64,000 bases of DNA from Streptomyces tardus (GCF_018101125.2 NZ_JAELVF020000001.1:4071629-4135628); one strand, 5' to 3'; counted from the first letter of the stretch, positions 36,527 through 45,300 are shown. The notes: generated by a model from the sequence alone, not told the origin. Program-made: numbers and translations.

Positions 36527-37360
36527 ATGACCGACTCGACCGACTCGACCGGCCCCACCGTACCCATGCCCTCCACGCACCGAATCGGAGAGCTCTCCTG
36601 GACCCAGGTCAAGGCGCTTGCGGCTCAGGACCCGGTCGTCCTGCTGCCCATCGGAGCCATCGAGCAGCACGGACCCCACCTGCCGGTCCACGAGGACTCG
36701 ATCGTCGCCGAATGGGTCGCCGACCGTCTCGCACGCGAGAACGGGTACTACGTCGCGCCGGCGCTCAACTACGGCCACTCGGGCACGTTCCGCGGCTACC
36801 CGGGCAACCTTTCGCTCAGCCAGGCGACGCTGCGCAACGTGACGTACGAGATCATCGAGGCGCTCGTGCAGTCAGGCTTCAGCCGCATCGTCATCGTCGA
36901 CAACAACGGCGGCAACGTCGGGCCGGTGACCGGAGCCAGTCTCGACGCCCGGCGCGACCTCGGTGTCCTCATCGGGCACCTCTACCCGTGGCAGCTGGGC
37001 TACGCGCTGATGCGCGACGTGTACGAGGACCCCGGCGCCGCCTACGGTCACGGCGCGGAGCCCGAGCACTCGGCGATGCTCGCGATGTTCCCCGAGCAGG
37101 TGCAGCGAGAGCTGGCCGTTGCCGGCGGCCTGGAGTCCGCCGGCGGCTGGACGCCCACGAGCTACACCGAGGCAGCCGTTCCCGGCTTCACGGTCCCCGG
37201 CACCGTCTTCTGGGACTTCTCCGAGGTCAGCCCCACCGGGTGCACGGGCGACGTCAGCCTGGGCAACGCCGCTACGGGCGAGATCTGGATCGAGAGAGTC
37301 CTCGGTTTCTGCGCGGCCTACCTCCGTGAGTACGACAAGAACACCTCCGGCGAGCGGTGA
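36527..37360 (+). CDS. Creatininase-family amidohydrolase
   Basis: 277 residues. Creatininase fold with metal ligands in PIGAIEQHGPHLPVHEDSIVAE (Glu46, His48, Asp57), the conserved His84 in NYGHSGTFRGYPGNLSLS, the loop VDNNGGNVG (usually N-G-H-G-G-N; here the His is Asn) and the second-metal Glu in HGAEPEHSAMLAMFP. The family opens cyclic amides (creatinine, formamidopyrimidines) or removes formyl and peptide end groups. It sits inside the importer operon, between the permeases and the ATPase, so it probably acts on the imported compound. The exact substrate is unknown. Confidence 0.85.
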   Translation: MTDSTDSTGPTVPMPSTHRIGELSWTQVKALAAQDPVVLLPIGAIEQHGPHLPVHEDSIVAEWVADRLARENGYYVAPALNYGHSGTFRGYPGNLSLSQATLRNVTYEIIEALVQSGFSRIVIVDNNGGNVGPVTGASLDARRDLGVLIGHLYPWQLGYALMRDVYEDPGAAYGHGAEPEHSAMLAMFPEQVQRELAVAGGLESAGGWTPTSYTEAAVPGFTVPGTVFWDFSEVSPTGCTGDVSLGNAATGEIWIERVLGFCAAYLREYDKNTSGER

Positions 37361-37413
37361 TCCCTTCGCGTCCGCCACGGCACACGCCCGGCCCAGCTCT
37401 GTGAGGAGACGGC

Positions 37414-39084
37414 ATGACAACAGATACGACCGACCGGGAGCCGGTGCTGTCCGTCGACCGGCTCGCGGTTGATTTTCAGATCTCCGGCGCCTGGACGCCC
37501 GCCGTCAAGGACGTCAGCTTCTCCGTCGACAGAGGAGAGGTCGTGGCGCTGGTGGGCGAGTCCGGCTCCGGCAAGTCGGTCACCTCGCTGTCGGTGCTCG
37601 GCCTGCTGGGGCAGAACGCACGGACCCGGGGCGCGATCAGCTTCGGCGGGGTCGAGCTGCTCGGTCTCGGTGGTGAGGAACTGCGCGCGCTGCGCGGCAA
37701 ACGCATCGCGATGATCTTCCAGGAGCCGATGACGGCGCTCAACCCCGTGTACACCGTGGGCCGCCAGATCATCGAGGCGATCCGCTGCCACGAGCGCGTG
37801 ACGAAGGACCAGGCCAGGGCCCGTGCTCTGGAGTTGCTGCGGAAGGTGGGCATCCCCGAGCCCGAGCGCCGTATCGACAGCTATCCGCACCAGCTCTCCG
37901 GCGGGCAGCGGCAACGGGCGATGATCGCGATGGCCGTGTCGGGCTCGCCGGAGGTCCTGATCGCCGATGAGCCGACGACAGCGCTCGACGTCACCGTCCA
38001 GGCCGAGATCCTCGAACTGCTGCGGTCGCTGCGCAAGGACCTCGGTCTCGCCGTCGTCATCATCACGCACGACATGGGAGTGGTGGCTGACATCGCCGAC
38101 CGCGTCATCGTGATGAGACAGGGCGAGGTGGTCGAACAGGCCCCGGTGAGACGGCTGTTCGCCGATCCGCAGCATCCGTACACCCGGAAGCTGCTCGCCG
38201 CCGTGCCGAGGAGGAACGCACCCGGGCGCGCCGGGGAGCCCACCGAGCAGGAGGACACGCACGCCGGCGAGGTACTGCGCGTCACGGACCTGGACGTCGA
38301 GTACCCGGGCGGTCTGGGGCGCAAGAGCTTCAAGGCCGTCCACGGCGTCAACCTCACCGTGGACAGGGGTCGGATCCTCGGCCTGGTGGGCGAGTCCGGC
38401 TCAGGCAAGTCGACGATCGGACGGGCCATCGTCGGTCTCGTGCGGGCGACCGCCGGATCCGTGGAGATCTCCGGGCGCGACGTCACCCATCTCAAGGGCA
38501 AGGAGCTCCGGGCTTTCCGCCGGAGGTACTCGATGGTCTTCCAGGACCCGGGCTCCTCGCTCAACCCCCGGCTCTCCATCGGCGACTCGATCGCCGCCCC
38601 CATGGTCATCAACCGTCAGGCGGACCGATCGGCCGTACGGGGCCGGGTGCGTACGCTGCTGGAACAGGTCGAGCTGCCGACGGGTTGGGCCGACCGGTTC
38701 CCGCACGAGCTGTCGGGCGGCCAGCGACAACGCATCGGCATCGCGCGGGCGTTGGCGCTGGAACCCGAGCTGCTCATCGCGGACGAGCCCACATCGGCGC
38801 TCGACGTCTCCGTCCAGGCCACCGTGCTGCGGCTGCTCCAGGAACTCCAGGAGCGGCTCGGATTCTCCTGCCTGTTCATCAGCCACGACCTCGGCGTGGT
38901 GCAGTCGCTCGCGCACGAGGTCGCGGTACTTCAGCACGGCAGGCTGGTCGAACGGGGCCCGGCCACGGACGTACTGACCCGGCCGCGGTCCGACTACACC
39001 CGGCGGCTGGTCGCGGCCGCCCCCGTGCCCGACCCCGACGAACAGGCGGAACGCCGCAGCGCGTGGCGGGCGATGGCGGTATGA
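37414..39084 (+). CDS. Fused double ATPase of the oligopeptide-type ABC importer (DppD-DppF)
   Basis: 556 residues, two complete ATPase domains in one chain. First: Walker [12 protein letters not shown], signature [14 protein letters not shown], Walker [15 protein letters not shown]. Second: [41 protein letters not shown]. Each has the oligopeptide C-terminal tail ([31 protein letters not shown]). The fusion replaces the usual DppD/DppF pair. It ends 28 nt before the convergent gntR stop. Confidence 0.93.
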   Translation: MTTDTTDREPVLSVDRLAVDFQISGAWTPAVKDVSFSVDRGEVVALVGESGSGKSVTSLSVLGLLGQNARTRGAISFGGVELLGLGGEELRALRGKRIAMIFQEPMTALNPVYTVGRQIIEAIRCHERVTKDQARARALELLRKVGIPEPERRIDSYPHQLSGGQRQRAMIAMAVSGSPEVLIADEPTTALDVTVQAEILELLRSLRKDLGLAVVIITHDMGVVADIADRVIVMRQGEVVEQAPVRRLFADPQHPYTRKLLAAVPRRNAPGRAGEPTEQEDTHAGEVLRVTDLDVEYPGGLGRKSFKAVHGVNLTVDRGRILGLVGESGSGKSTIGRAIVGLVRATAGSVEISGRDVTHLKGKELRAFRRRYSMVFQDPGSSLNPRLSIGDSIAAPMVINRQADRSAVRGRVRTLLEQVELPTGWADRFPHELSGGQRQRIGIARALALEPELLIADEPTSALDVSVQATVLRLLQELQERLGFSCLFISHDLGVVQSLAHEVAVLQHGRLVERGPATDVLTRPRSDYTRRLVAAAPVPDPDEQAERRSAWRAMAV

Positions 39085-39112
39085 GGCCGGCTCGGCCGAG
39101 GCGGACGGCGCG

Positions 39113-39793
39113 TCACCGCAGGTGCGAGATGACCTGCTCGTCCGGGTTCAGGTGTCGGCGAAGTGTGGTCGACGCGGTCTCGAAGTCGTGGACGGTCAGC
39201 GCGTCCAGGAGCGTGCGGTGCTCCGGGTTGATGACTCTCAGACGCCGCGGACGCAGGGACACCGCGCTGACCGCGATCCGCTGGTGCCGCGACTGGAGGC
39301 TTCGGAAGAGGTCGATCAGTACGCCGTTCCCACTCGCCTTGACGAACGAGAAATGGAAGAAGAAGTCCAGCGTCGCGTGCCTGGCGATGGCGTCCCGGTC
39401 GCCGGCCCAGCACCGCTCCAGCTGCTCCGGGTCCTCCATCCGGTCGAGGTGCTCGTGGAGACCCGGGGGCAGCTCGGCGCGTTTGTCACACAGGAGTTTG
39501 AAGCCGTGGATCTCCAGGACCTGGCGCATCTCGTACGTCTCGAAGAGCTCCCTGGCCGTCACGCTGCGCACCTGGGCTCCGCGCCTGGGCAGCAGCTGGA
39601 TGTACCCCTCGGCCGCCAGTCGGTGGAATGCCTCCCGCACCGGAGTGCGGGAGACGCCGGCCTCGTCGGAGACCACCTTCTCCTCAAGGAAGGAGCCCTC
39701 CGGGAACCGCGAACCCAAAATCGCCTCCTTCGCCCACTGGTACGCCTGGTCACGTGCTGTCGGCGTCGGGCTCTCCCCGGATGACTTGATCAT
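39113..39793 (-). CDS. GntR-family (FadR/FCD subfamily) repressor of the catabolic block
   Basis: 226 residues. Winged helix at about 15-80 (AKEAILGSRFPEGSFLEEKVVSDEAGVSRTPVREAFHRLAAEGYIQLLPRRGAQV) and an all-helical FCD ligand domain with its metal-binding Asp/His pattern (RHATLDFFFHFSFVKASGN; EHRTLLDALTVHDFETASTTLRRHL). ATG at 39793 with GGGGTGG upstream. It is divergent from the aldolase gene, and a GTATAC palindrome lies in the 54-bp gap, so autoregulation is expected. The inducer is probably the imported acid or a breakdown product. Confidence 0.9.
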   Translation of the reverse strand: MIKSSGESPTPTARDQAYQWAKEAILGSRFPEGSFLEEKVVSDEAGVSRTPVREAFHRLAAEGYIQLLPRRGAQVRSVTARELFETYEMRQVLEIHGFKLLCDKRAELPPGLHEHLDRMEDPEQLERCWAGDRDAIARHATLDFFFHFSFVKASGNGVLIDLFRSLQSRHQRIAVSAVSLRPRRLRVINPEHRTLLDALTVHDFETASTTLRRHLNPDEQVISHLR

Positions 39794-39810
39794 TACCACC
39801 CCTTCGAATC

Positions 39811-39827
39811 GTATACTCAGTGTATAC
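39811..39827. promoter_or_regulatory. GntR operator between gntR and the aldolase gene
   Basis: GTATAC-TCAGT-GTATAC, a perfect 6-bp inverted repeat. The same GTATAC core is the centre of the palindrome over the -10 of the importer promoter at 32956-32967. Confidence 0.65.
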
Positions 39828-39847
39828 CTGTCCCTCAGAGGAGTTCC

Positions 39848-40612
39848 ATGACGGTCCAACAGGATCGCAGGTATGCTGCCTGGCTTTCGCAACCCGGCTT
39901 CGCAGCGGCCGAGATCGTCGCCGAATGCGGATACGGCTCCGTGGTGCTGGACATCGAGCACGGCTCGTTCGACCTCGCGGACCTCGAACGCTTCATCCCC
40001 TTTCTGCGGCGGCTGCACCTCGACGTGCTGGCCAAGGTGCTGGGGCCCGAGCGCGAGCCGATCCAGCAGGCGCTCGACTTCGGCGCGAACGCGGTGGTCG
40101 TACCGCACGTGGAGAGCGCCTCCCACGCACAGGCGGTGTGTGCCTACGGGAAGTTCCCCCCGCTGGGAGACCGAAGTTTCGCCGGTGGCAGGACGACGAG
40201 GTACGGCGGTTTCGACGACGACTGGGTTGCTCGCCAGGACCGGCAGACGCGGATCTATCCCATGATCGAGGACTCCGGCGCCTTCGAGGAGATCGACAAG
40301 ATCCTTGAACTCCCGGTGGTGGACGGGGTCTTCGTAGGGCCGAGTGATCTCTCCCTGCGCCGCGGGCGCGGCGCCTACACCCGTTCGGAAGGTGACTTCG
40401 CCGATCTGGCTGTCATCGCCGCCGCGGCGCGTGCTGCGGGCAAACCGTGGGTGCTTCCCGCCTGGTCGCCTGCCGAGAAGGCATTCGCACTGGAGAACGG
40501 TGCCGACCAGGTCGTGCTCACCATGGAACACGGCGCGCTCATGGCCGGTTTCAGGGCGGCGCGCGAACAGATCGACGAGCTGGCCGGCATCGACCGGCAG
40601 AACAAACACTGA
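39848..40612 (+). CDS. HpcH/HpaI-family aldolase
   Basis: 254 residues, TIM barrel of class II pyruvate aldolases (4-hydroxy-2-oxo-acid type retro-aldol cleavage). The catalytic-base His38 lies in VLDIEHGSFD; metal ligands are the Glu of YPMIEDSGAFEEID and the Asp of VDGVFVGPSDLSL. The conserved active-site Arg that holds the pyruvate carbonyl (V-R-V-P in HpaI) appears as Lys63 in LAKVLG, which may alter substrate choice. GAGGAG Shine-Dalgarno before the ATG. Co-oriented with the downstream C-N hydrolase (17-nt gap) and divergent from gntR. Confidence 0.88.
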   Translation: MTVQQDRRYAAWLSQPGFAAAEIVAECGYGSVVLDIEHGSFDLADLERFIPFLRRLHLDVLAKVLGPEREPIQQALDFGANAVVVPHVESASHAQAVCAYGKFPPLGDRSFAGGRTTRYGGFDDDWVARQDRQTRIYPMIEDSGAFEEIDKILELPVVDGVFVGPSDLSLRRGRGAYTRSEGDFADLAVIAAAARAAGKPWVLPAWSPAEKAFALENGADQVVLTMEHGALMAGFRAAREQIDELAGIDRQNKH

Positions 40613-40629
40613 GAACCCGGAGGAAGACA

Positions 40630-41424
40630 ATGCGCGCCACGGTTGGCCAGTTCAGCGCCGGCACCGACAAGAAACTCAACCTGGAGGCGGTCACCGACCT
40701 GGTGGCGCAGGCCGCGGGGCAGGGGGCCGACCTCGTCGTCCTGCCCGAGAACAGCATGTACGCCAACCCGGACACCAAGGCCGACATCTCGCCGTACACC
40801 GAGGCTGTGGACGGGCCGTTCGCCACCGCGGTCGCTGACCTCGCCAGGAAGCACCGTCTCGCGGTCGTCGCCGGGATGTCCGAGACCGACCCCGAGGGCG
40901 AGGGCAGGGCGAACAACGCGGTGATCGCCTTCGACCGGGAGGGGGCCTCGCTCGGCGTCTACCGGAAGGTGCACCTGTACGACGCCTTCGGCTACCGGGA
41001 GTCGGACCGCATCAGGCCGCACCGGCCCTCTCCGCTGGTCCTCACCCTGGACGGTCTGACGTTCGGCGTCATGACCTGCTACGACCTGCGCTTCCCCGAG
41101 ATGGCGCGGTTCCTCGTCGACGCCGGCGCGCAGGCCCTGATCGTGCCCGCCGCCTGGGTCGTCGGTCCGGCCAAGGAGGACCACTGGACGACTCTCGCCC
41201 GAGCCCGGGCGATCGAGAACACCGCTTACATGCTGGCCAGCGGGCAGACCGGGCCCGTATGCACGGGGCAGAGCCTGATCGTCGACCCGATGGGGCACAC
41301 GGTGGCTTCCGCCGGCGAGTCTCCCGGGGTGGCGACCGGCGTGCTTGAGGCCGCGCGGGTGGAGACCGTCAGGGTCCGCAACCCCAGTCTGGCCAACCGC
41401 AGGTTCGCCGTGACGTACGGCTGA
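40630..41424 (+). CDS. Carbon-nitrogen hydrolase (nitrilase superfamily, amidase branch)
   Basis: 264 residues. The catalytic triad is clear: Glu40 in VVLPENSMY, Lys113 in YRKVHLYDAFGY and Cys150 in MTCYDLRFPEMAR. The C-terminal SLIVDPMGHTVASAGESPG is typical of omega-amidase/deaminated-glutathione-amidase-like members, so a carboxamide is hydrolysed to the acid plus ammonia. ATG at 40630 with GGAGG upstream. Last gene of the block; a perfect 18-bp terminator follows. Confidence 0.92.
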   Translation: MRATVGQFSAGTDKKLNLEAVTDLVAQAAGQGADLVVLPENSMYANPDTKADISPYTEAVDGPFATAVADLARKHRLAVVAGMSETDPEGEGRANNAVIAFDREGASLGVYRKVHLYDAFGYRESDRIRPHRPSPLVLTLDGLTFGVMTCYDLRFPEMARFLVDAGAQALIVPAAWVVGPAKEDHWTTLARARAIENTAYMLASGQTGPVCTGQSLIVDPMGHTVASAGESPGVATGVLEAARVETVRVRNPSLANRRFAVTYG

Positions 41425-41453
41425 CGGGGCAGCCGGTGAAACGGCAGTGAGTG

Positions 41454-41496
41454 CAGGGGTGTTGCCGCGCCTGATGGGGGCGCGGCAACACCCCTG
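41454..41496 (+). terminator. Terminator closing the inserted catabolic block
   Basis: A perfect 18-bp stem (41454-41471 with 41479-41496), 7-nt loop, then a T-containing run (TTCTGTCT). It lies 30 nt after the C-N hydrolase stop and shields the malE promoter from read-through. Confidence 0.9.
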
Positions 41497-41540
41497 TTCT
41501 GTCTGCGTCATGGAACGCCCGCGTGCTGACGAGCAAGATT

Positions 41541-41605
41541 CCTTGCAGAAAATTGCCGCAAGGTCTTTCGGATGGCTTGCGGCCCTGTTAATTTCCTCGC
41601 AGCCC
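41541..41605 (+). promoter_or_regulatory. MalR-type operator(s) in the malE promoter region
   Basis: CCTTGC (41541-41546) and GCAAGG (41558-41563) form an inverted repeat containing TTGCAG, the element known from Streptomyces maltose and amylase promoters. A weaker pair, GGCTTGCGG (41574-41582) and CTCGCAGCC (41597-41605), follows, with an AT-rich GTTAAT between. The site lies 100-170 nt upstream of the malE start. I cannot fix the -35. Confidence 0.65.
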
Positions 41606-41708
41606 GGCGCCGCGAAGGTGCGGCCCGTGGGGAAGTGGGCGAAGCGCCGCGTGCTGGAAGCCGGCAGCGTACGACCCCGGATCGGGCGAATCACGGGAGG
41701 ACTTGATC

Positions 41709-42977
41709 ATGCGGCGTGGGATAGCGACCACCGCGGTGGTTGCGGCACTGGCTCTGTCGGCAACGGCTTGCGGGGGCGGCGACAGCGACAACCAGTCCGG
41801 CGGTTCCGGCGAGATCGCGGGGACCGTCACGTTCTGGGACACCTCGAACGAGGCCGAGCAGGGCGTCTACAAGAAGATCGCCGAGGACTTCACCAAGAAG
41901 CACCCCAAGGTGAAGGTCAAGCACGTCAGCGTGGACTTCGGCGAGGCGAACAACAAGTTCAAGAACGCCGCGGGCGGCAACGCCGGCGCACCCGACGTGA
42001 TGCGCACCGAGGTAGCCTGGGTCGCCGACTTCGCCAACCTCGGCTACCTCGCCCCGCTTGACGGCACCCCCGCCGTCGAGGGCAAGGACGACTTCCTCAA
42101 AACCGCCTGGGGCAGCACCCAGTTCGACGGCAAGACCTACGCAGTGCCGCAGGTCACCGACACCCTGGCGCTCTTCTACAACAAGCGCCTGCTGAAGAAG
42201 GCCGGTGTCGAGGTGCCGGAGTCGCTGGACGACATCAAGCGCGACGCCGGGAAGATCAAGGACAAGACCGGCGCCACGGCCCTCTACCTGCGCGGCGACG
42301 ACCCGTACTGGTTCCTGCCGTACCTGTACGGCGAGGGCGGCGACATGGTGGACGCCGACGCCAAGCAGGTCACCATCGACCAGGCGCCCGGCGTGCGGGC
42401 GTTCGAGCAGATGAAGTCCCTGGTCGACTCGAAGGCGGCCATCACCGACCTCTCCGACGGCTGGGACAACGGCCAGTCCGCGTTCAAGAACGGCGACGCG
42501 GCCATGCAGGTCAACGGCCCGTGGGCGATCGAGGACTCGCTGGCCGGCAAGGAGTTCAAGGACAAGGACAACCTCGGTGTCGCCGCCGTTCCGGCCGGCG
42601 ACAAGGCGCAGGGCTCCCCGCAGGGCGGCTGGAACCTCTCGGTCTACGCCGGCTCCAAGAACCTGGACGCCTCCTACGAGTTCGCCAAGTACATGGGCTC
42701 GGCCGAGGTGCAGGAGCGCACCACCAAGGAGCTCAGCCTGCTGCCGACCCGCAAGTCGGTGTACGAGACGGAGGAGGTGAAGAACAACGAGATGGTCGAG
42801 TTCTTCAAGCCGGCCGTCGAGAAGGCGGTGCAGCGTCCCTGGATCGCCCAGGGCAACTCGCTCTTCGAGCCCATCAAGGTCTCGCAGCAGGAGGTCCTCT
42901 CCGGCCGCACCTCGCCGAGCGACGCGGCCAAGGACGTCGGCAAGGCCTACCGCAAGATTCTGAAGGACTGGAAGTAG
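41709..42977 (+). CDS. malE: Maltose/maltodextrin ABC transporter substrate-binding lipoprotein
   Basis: 422 residues. Lipoprotein signal with the lipobox Cys at residue 21 (LSATAC-GGG). SBP_bac_1 fold: GTVTFWDTSNEAEQGVYKKIAEDFTKKHPKVKVKHVSVDF, APDVMRTEVAWVADFANLGYLAPLD, YAVPQVTDTLALFYNKRLLKKAG, FKNGDAAMQVNGPW, GGWNLSVYAGSKN. ATG at 41709 with GGGAGG 8 nt upstream (an in-frame TTG lies 6 nt earlier). First gene of malEFG-aglA-lacI. It binds the maltodextrins released by the amylase and pullulanase encoded downstream. Confidence 0.93.
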   Translation: MRRGIATTAVVAALALSATACGGGDSDNQSGGSGEIAGTVTFWDTSNEAEQGVYKKIAEDFTKKHPKVKVKHVSVDFGEANNKFKNAAGGNAGAPDVMRTEVAWVADFANLGYLAPLDGTPAVEGKDDFLKTAWGSTQFDGKTYAVPQVTDTLALFYNKRLLKKAGVEVPESLDDIKRDAGKIKDKTGATALYLRGDDPYWFLPYLYGEGGDMVDADAKQVTIDQAPGVRAFEQMKSLVDSKAAITDLSDGWDNGQSAFKNGDAAMQVNGPWAIEDSLAGKEFKDKDNLGVAAVPAGDKAQGSPQGGWNLSVYAGSKNLDASYEFAKYMGSAEVQERTTKELSLLPTRKSVYETEEVKNNEMVEFFKPAVEKAVQRPWIAQGNSLFEPIKVSQQEVLSGRTSPSDAAKDVGKAYRKILKDWK

Positions 42978-43081
42978 GCCCCGGCGTCCGGCGGGGCTCG
43001 CTCCCCCCGGACCGACCGGAGCCGGGTACGTGCGGCCGTGGAACCTGACGGCCACGGGCGCACGTACCGCGACGCGCACAC

Positions 43082-43124
43082 GCGTCACCAGCGGCGCGCA
43101 CGTCGTGTGCGCCGCTGGTGACGC
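43082..43124 (+). other. Very stable stem-loop between malE and malF
   Basis: 20-bp stem (43082-43101 with 43105-43124), a single G-U pair and a 3-nt loop, about 105 nt after the malE stop and 170 nt before malF. It is probably a partial terminator or a 3' stabiliser that raises the binding protein over the permeases. Confidence 0.75.
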
Positions 43125-43127
43125 TTC

Positions 43128-43172
43128 GCACGACGCCGTACCGCACGACGCCGTACCGCAGGACGCCGTACC
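43128..43172. repeat. Three tandem 15-bp repeats in the malE-malF spacer
   Basis: GCASGACGCCGTACC repeated three times (43128-43142, 43143-43157, 43158-43172), the third with one change. It directly follows the 20-bp hairpin. The 317-bp spacer (42978-43294) holds no gene. Confidence 0.85.
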
Positions 43173-43294
43173 GGCCGCGGGGCTGACGCGCGTACCGGTG
43201 AAGGGCGTCGCAGAGCAGCAGGCGTGAGAAGTGCGCGCGGACCGCACGCGAACAACGGCGGCGCGCGCCCGAGATGGGAAGGACGACCCGACAC

Positions 43295-44314
43295 GTGGCG
43301 AAGACCATGCAGTCGGCGGCGGAGACCGACGAGGCCGACGAGCGCTCAGGCGGCCCGCCCCCCGCAGGCAAGGGCGGCGGTCGCGCCCCCGGGCCACTGC
43401 GCCGCCGGCTGAGCAGGCACTGGTACGCGTGGATGATGATCGCCCCGGTGGCGCTCGTGATCGCGGTGATCGTCGGCTACCCGCTGGCGCGCGGACTCTT
43501 CCTCTCGTTCACCGACGCCAACGAGGCGAACGTCGAGCGGACCATCGGCGTCAACACCATCGAGGCAACCTACGAGTTCGTCGGCCTCGACAACTACGCG
43601 GCCATCCTCGGCGACAGCATGTTCTGGGGCCGGCTGGGGTGGACGGTCCTGTGGACCGTCGCCTGCGTCAGCCTCACCTTCACCATCGGCCTGACGCTGG
43701 CCAACATGCTCAACCGCAAGGTGCGCGGACGTGCGGCCTACCGGATCGCGCTGATCCTGCCCTGGGGCATCCCGGCCTTCGTCTCGGTCTTCGCCTGGCG
43801 GCTGCTGTTCAACGAGCGCAACGGCCTGTTCAACGCAGTCCTCGACGGCGGCGGCGTCGAGGGCATCGCCTGGCTGGGAGACCCGACCTGGGCCAAGGTC
43901 TCGGTGATCGCGGTCAACGTCTGGATCGGCGTTCCGTTCATGCTCGTCGCCACACTCGGCGCGCTCCAGTCCATCCCCGGCGAGCTGTACGAGGCCGCCG
44001 AGATGGACGGCGCGGGCCCGTGGCAGCGGTTCGTCAACATCACGATGCCCGGCATCCGCGCGGTCAGTTCCACAGTGATCCTGCTCAGCACCATCTGGAC
44101 CTTCAACATGTTCCCGGTGATCTATCTGCTCACCAGGGGCGGGCCGGGCGACTCCTCGGAGATCCTGGTGACCTACGCGTTCCGCCTCGCCTTCCTCGAG
44201 AGCCCGCGCGACTTCGCGACCTCGGCCGCCTGGGGTGTCATCATCCTGCTGCTGCTGTCGGCCTTCGCCGTGGTCTACCGCCGTGTCCTCCGCAAGCAGG
44301 GAGAGGTGTGGTGA
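43295..44314 (+). CDS. malF: Maltose/maltodextrin ABC transporter permease
   Basis: 339 residues, six membrane helices after a ~45-residue Gly/Pro-rich cytoplasmic tail. The EAA coupling loop is ELYEAAEMDGAGPWQRFVNITMPGI; FNMFPVIYLLTRGGPGDSSEILVTYAFRLAF is typical of MalF-like sugar permeases. The long periplasmic P2 loop of E. coli MalF is absent, as usual in actinobacteria. GTG at 43295 preceded by GGAAGG; an ATG at 43274 is an alternative. The stop overlaps malG. Confidence 0.92.
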   Translation: MAKTMQSAAETDEADERSGGPPPAGKGGGRAPGPLRRRLSRHWYAWMMIAPVALVIAVIVGYPLARGLFLSFTDANEANVERTIGVNTIEATYEFVGLDNYAAILGDSMFWGRLGWTVLWTVACVSLTFTIGLTLANMLNRKVRGRAAYRIALILPWGIPAFVSVFAWRLLFNERNGLFNAVLDGGGVEGIAWLGDPTWAKVSVIAVNVWIGVPFMLVATLGALQSIPGELYEAAEMDGAGPWQRFVNITMPGIRAVSSTVILLSTIWTFNMFPVIYLLTRGGPGDSSEILVTYAFRLAFLESPRDFATSAAWGVIILLLLSAFAVVYRRVLRKQGEVW

Positions 44315-45300
44315 GTACCATGAACACCCCACGGACCAGCACCGATTCGTCCACCGGCCGCTCGGCGCGCAACGGCAGCACCGGCCGTAGCGACAGCGCC
44401 GACGGTACCGACAGCGCCGCGTCCGGCGCGGGCGCGAAGCCGAAGAGGCCCGCCCGCCCCGCGGAGTCCGGCAGCCGGCGCCACCGCAGCCCGCTGGCGT
44501 CCTTCGGACTCCACGGCGGCCTGCTGCTCGCGGCGTTCATCGCGGTCTTCCCACCGCTGTGGCTGCTGGCGACCTCGTTCAAGCCGAACTCGGACGCCTT
44601 CACCCTCGACCCGGTCCGGAACTTCACCTTCGACAACTACAGCCACGTCATCGCCGACACCCACTTCCTGGACTGGTTCGGCAACTCGCTGCTGGTCGTC
44701 CTCGGCACCACCGTCATCGGCGTGCTGATCTCCTCCACCACCGGCTACGCGCTCAGCCGCTTCCGCTTCCCCGGGATGCGCCCGCTGATGTGGACGCTGC
44801 TCATCACGCAGATGTTCCCGATGGCGGTGCTGATCGTGCCGCTGTACAACCTGATGGCGCAGTTCGGCCTGCTCAACCAGCCGGTCGGACTGATCGTCAC
44901 GTATCTGACGATCGCGGTGCCGTTCTGCGCCTGGATGATGAAGGGCTTCTTCGACACCATCCCGGTCTCGATCGACGAGTCCGGCCGGGTCGACGGCCTC
45001 AGCCCGTTCGGTACGTTCTGGCGGCTGATCATGCCGCTGGCCAAGCCGGGTCTCGCGGTCACCGGCTTCTACACCTTCGTCACCGCCTGGGCGGAGGTCG
45101 CCTATGCGACCGCGTTCATGACCGGCGAGGAGAACCTCACGCTCGCGGGCGGACTCCAGACGTTCGTGAACCAGTACTCCGCCGACTGGGGTTCGATGAC
45201 CGCGGCGGCCGTGATCATCGCCGTACCCGCGGGGATTGTCTTCGGCTTCGCCCAGCGCTACCTGGTCTCCGGAATGACCGCCGGGGCGGTGAAGTCGTGA
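44311..45300 (+). CDS. malG: Maltose/maltodextrin ABC transporter permease
   Basis: 329 residues. The first ~60 are Ser/Gly/Arg-rich and cytoplasmic; six helices follow. MalG marks: LWLLATSFKP, YALSRFRFPGM, MFPMAVLIVPLYNLMAQFGLLNQPVGLIVTY, the EAA loop IDESGRVDGLSPFGTFWRLIMPLAKPG and the C-terminal FVNQYSADWGSMTAAAVIIAVPAGIVFGFAQRYLVSGMTAGAVK. The GTG start overlaps the malF stop (GTGA). No ATPase is encoded nearby, as expected in Streptomyces, where the multitask MsiK protein energises such importers. Confidence 0.93.
   Translation: MSTMNTPRTSTDSSTGRSARNGSTGRSDSADGTDSAASGAGAKPKRPARPAESGSRRHRSPLASFGLHGGLLLAAFIAVFPPLWLLATSFKPNSDAFTLDPVRNFTFDNYSHVIADTHFLDWFGNSLLVVLGTTVIGVLISSTTGYALSRFRFPGMRPLMWTLLITQMFPMAVLIVPLYNLMAQFGLLNQPVGLIVTYLTIAVPFCAWMMKGFFDTIPVSIDESGRVDGLSPFGTFWRLIMPLAKPGLAVTGFYTFVTAWAEVAYATAFMTGEENLTLAGGLQTFVNQYSADWGSMTAAAVIIAVPAGIVFGFAQRYLVSGMTAGAVKS

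Noticed and set aside
43128-43172. Three 15-bp repeats considered as a CRISPR remnant
   Set aside because: Repeats are adjacent with no spacers, too short, and no cas genes are present.
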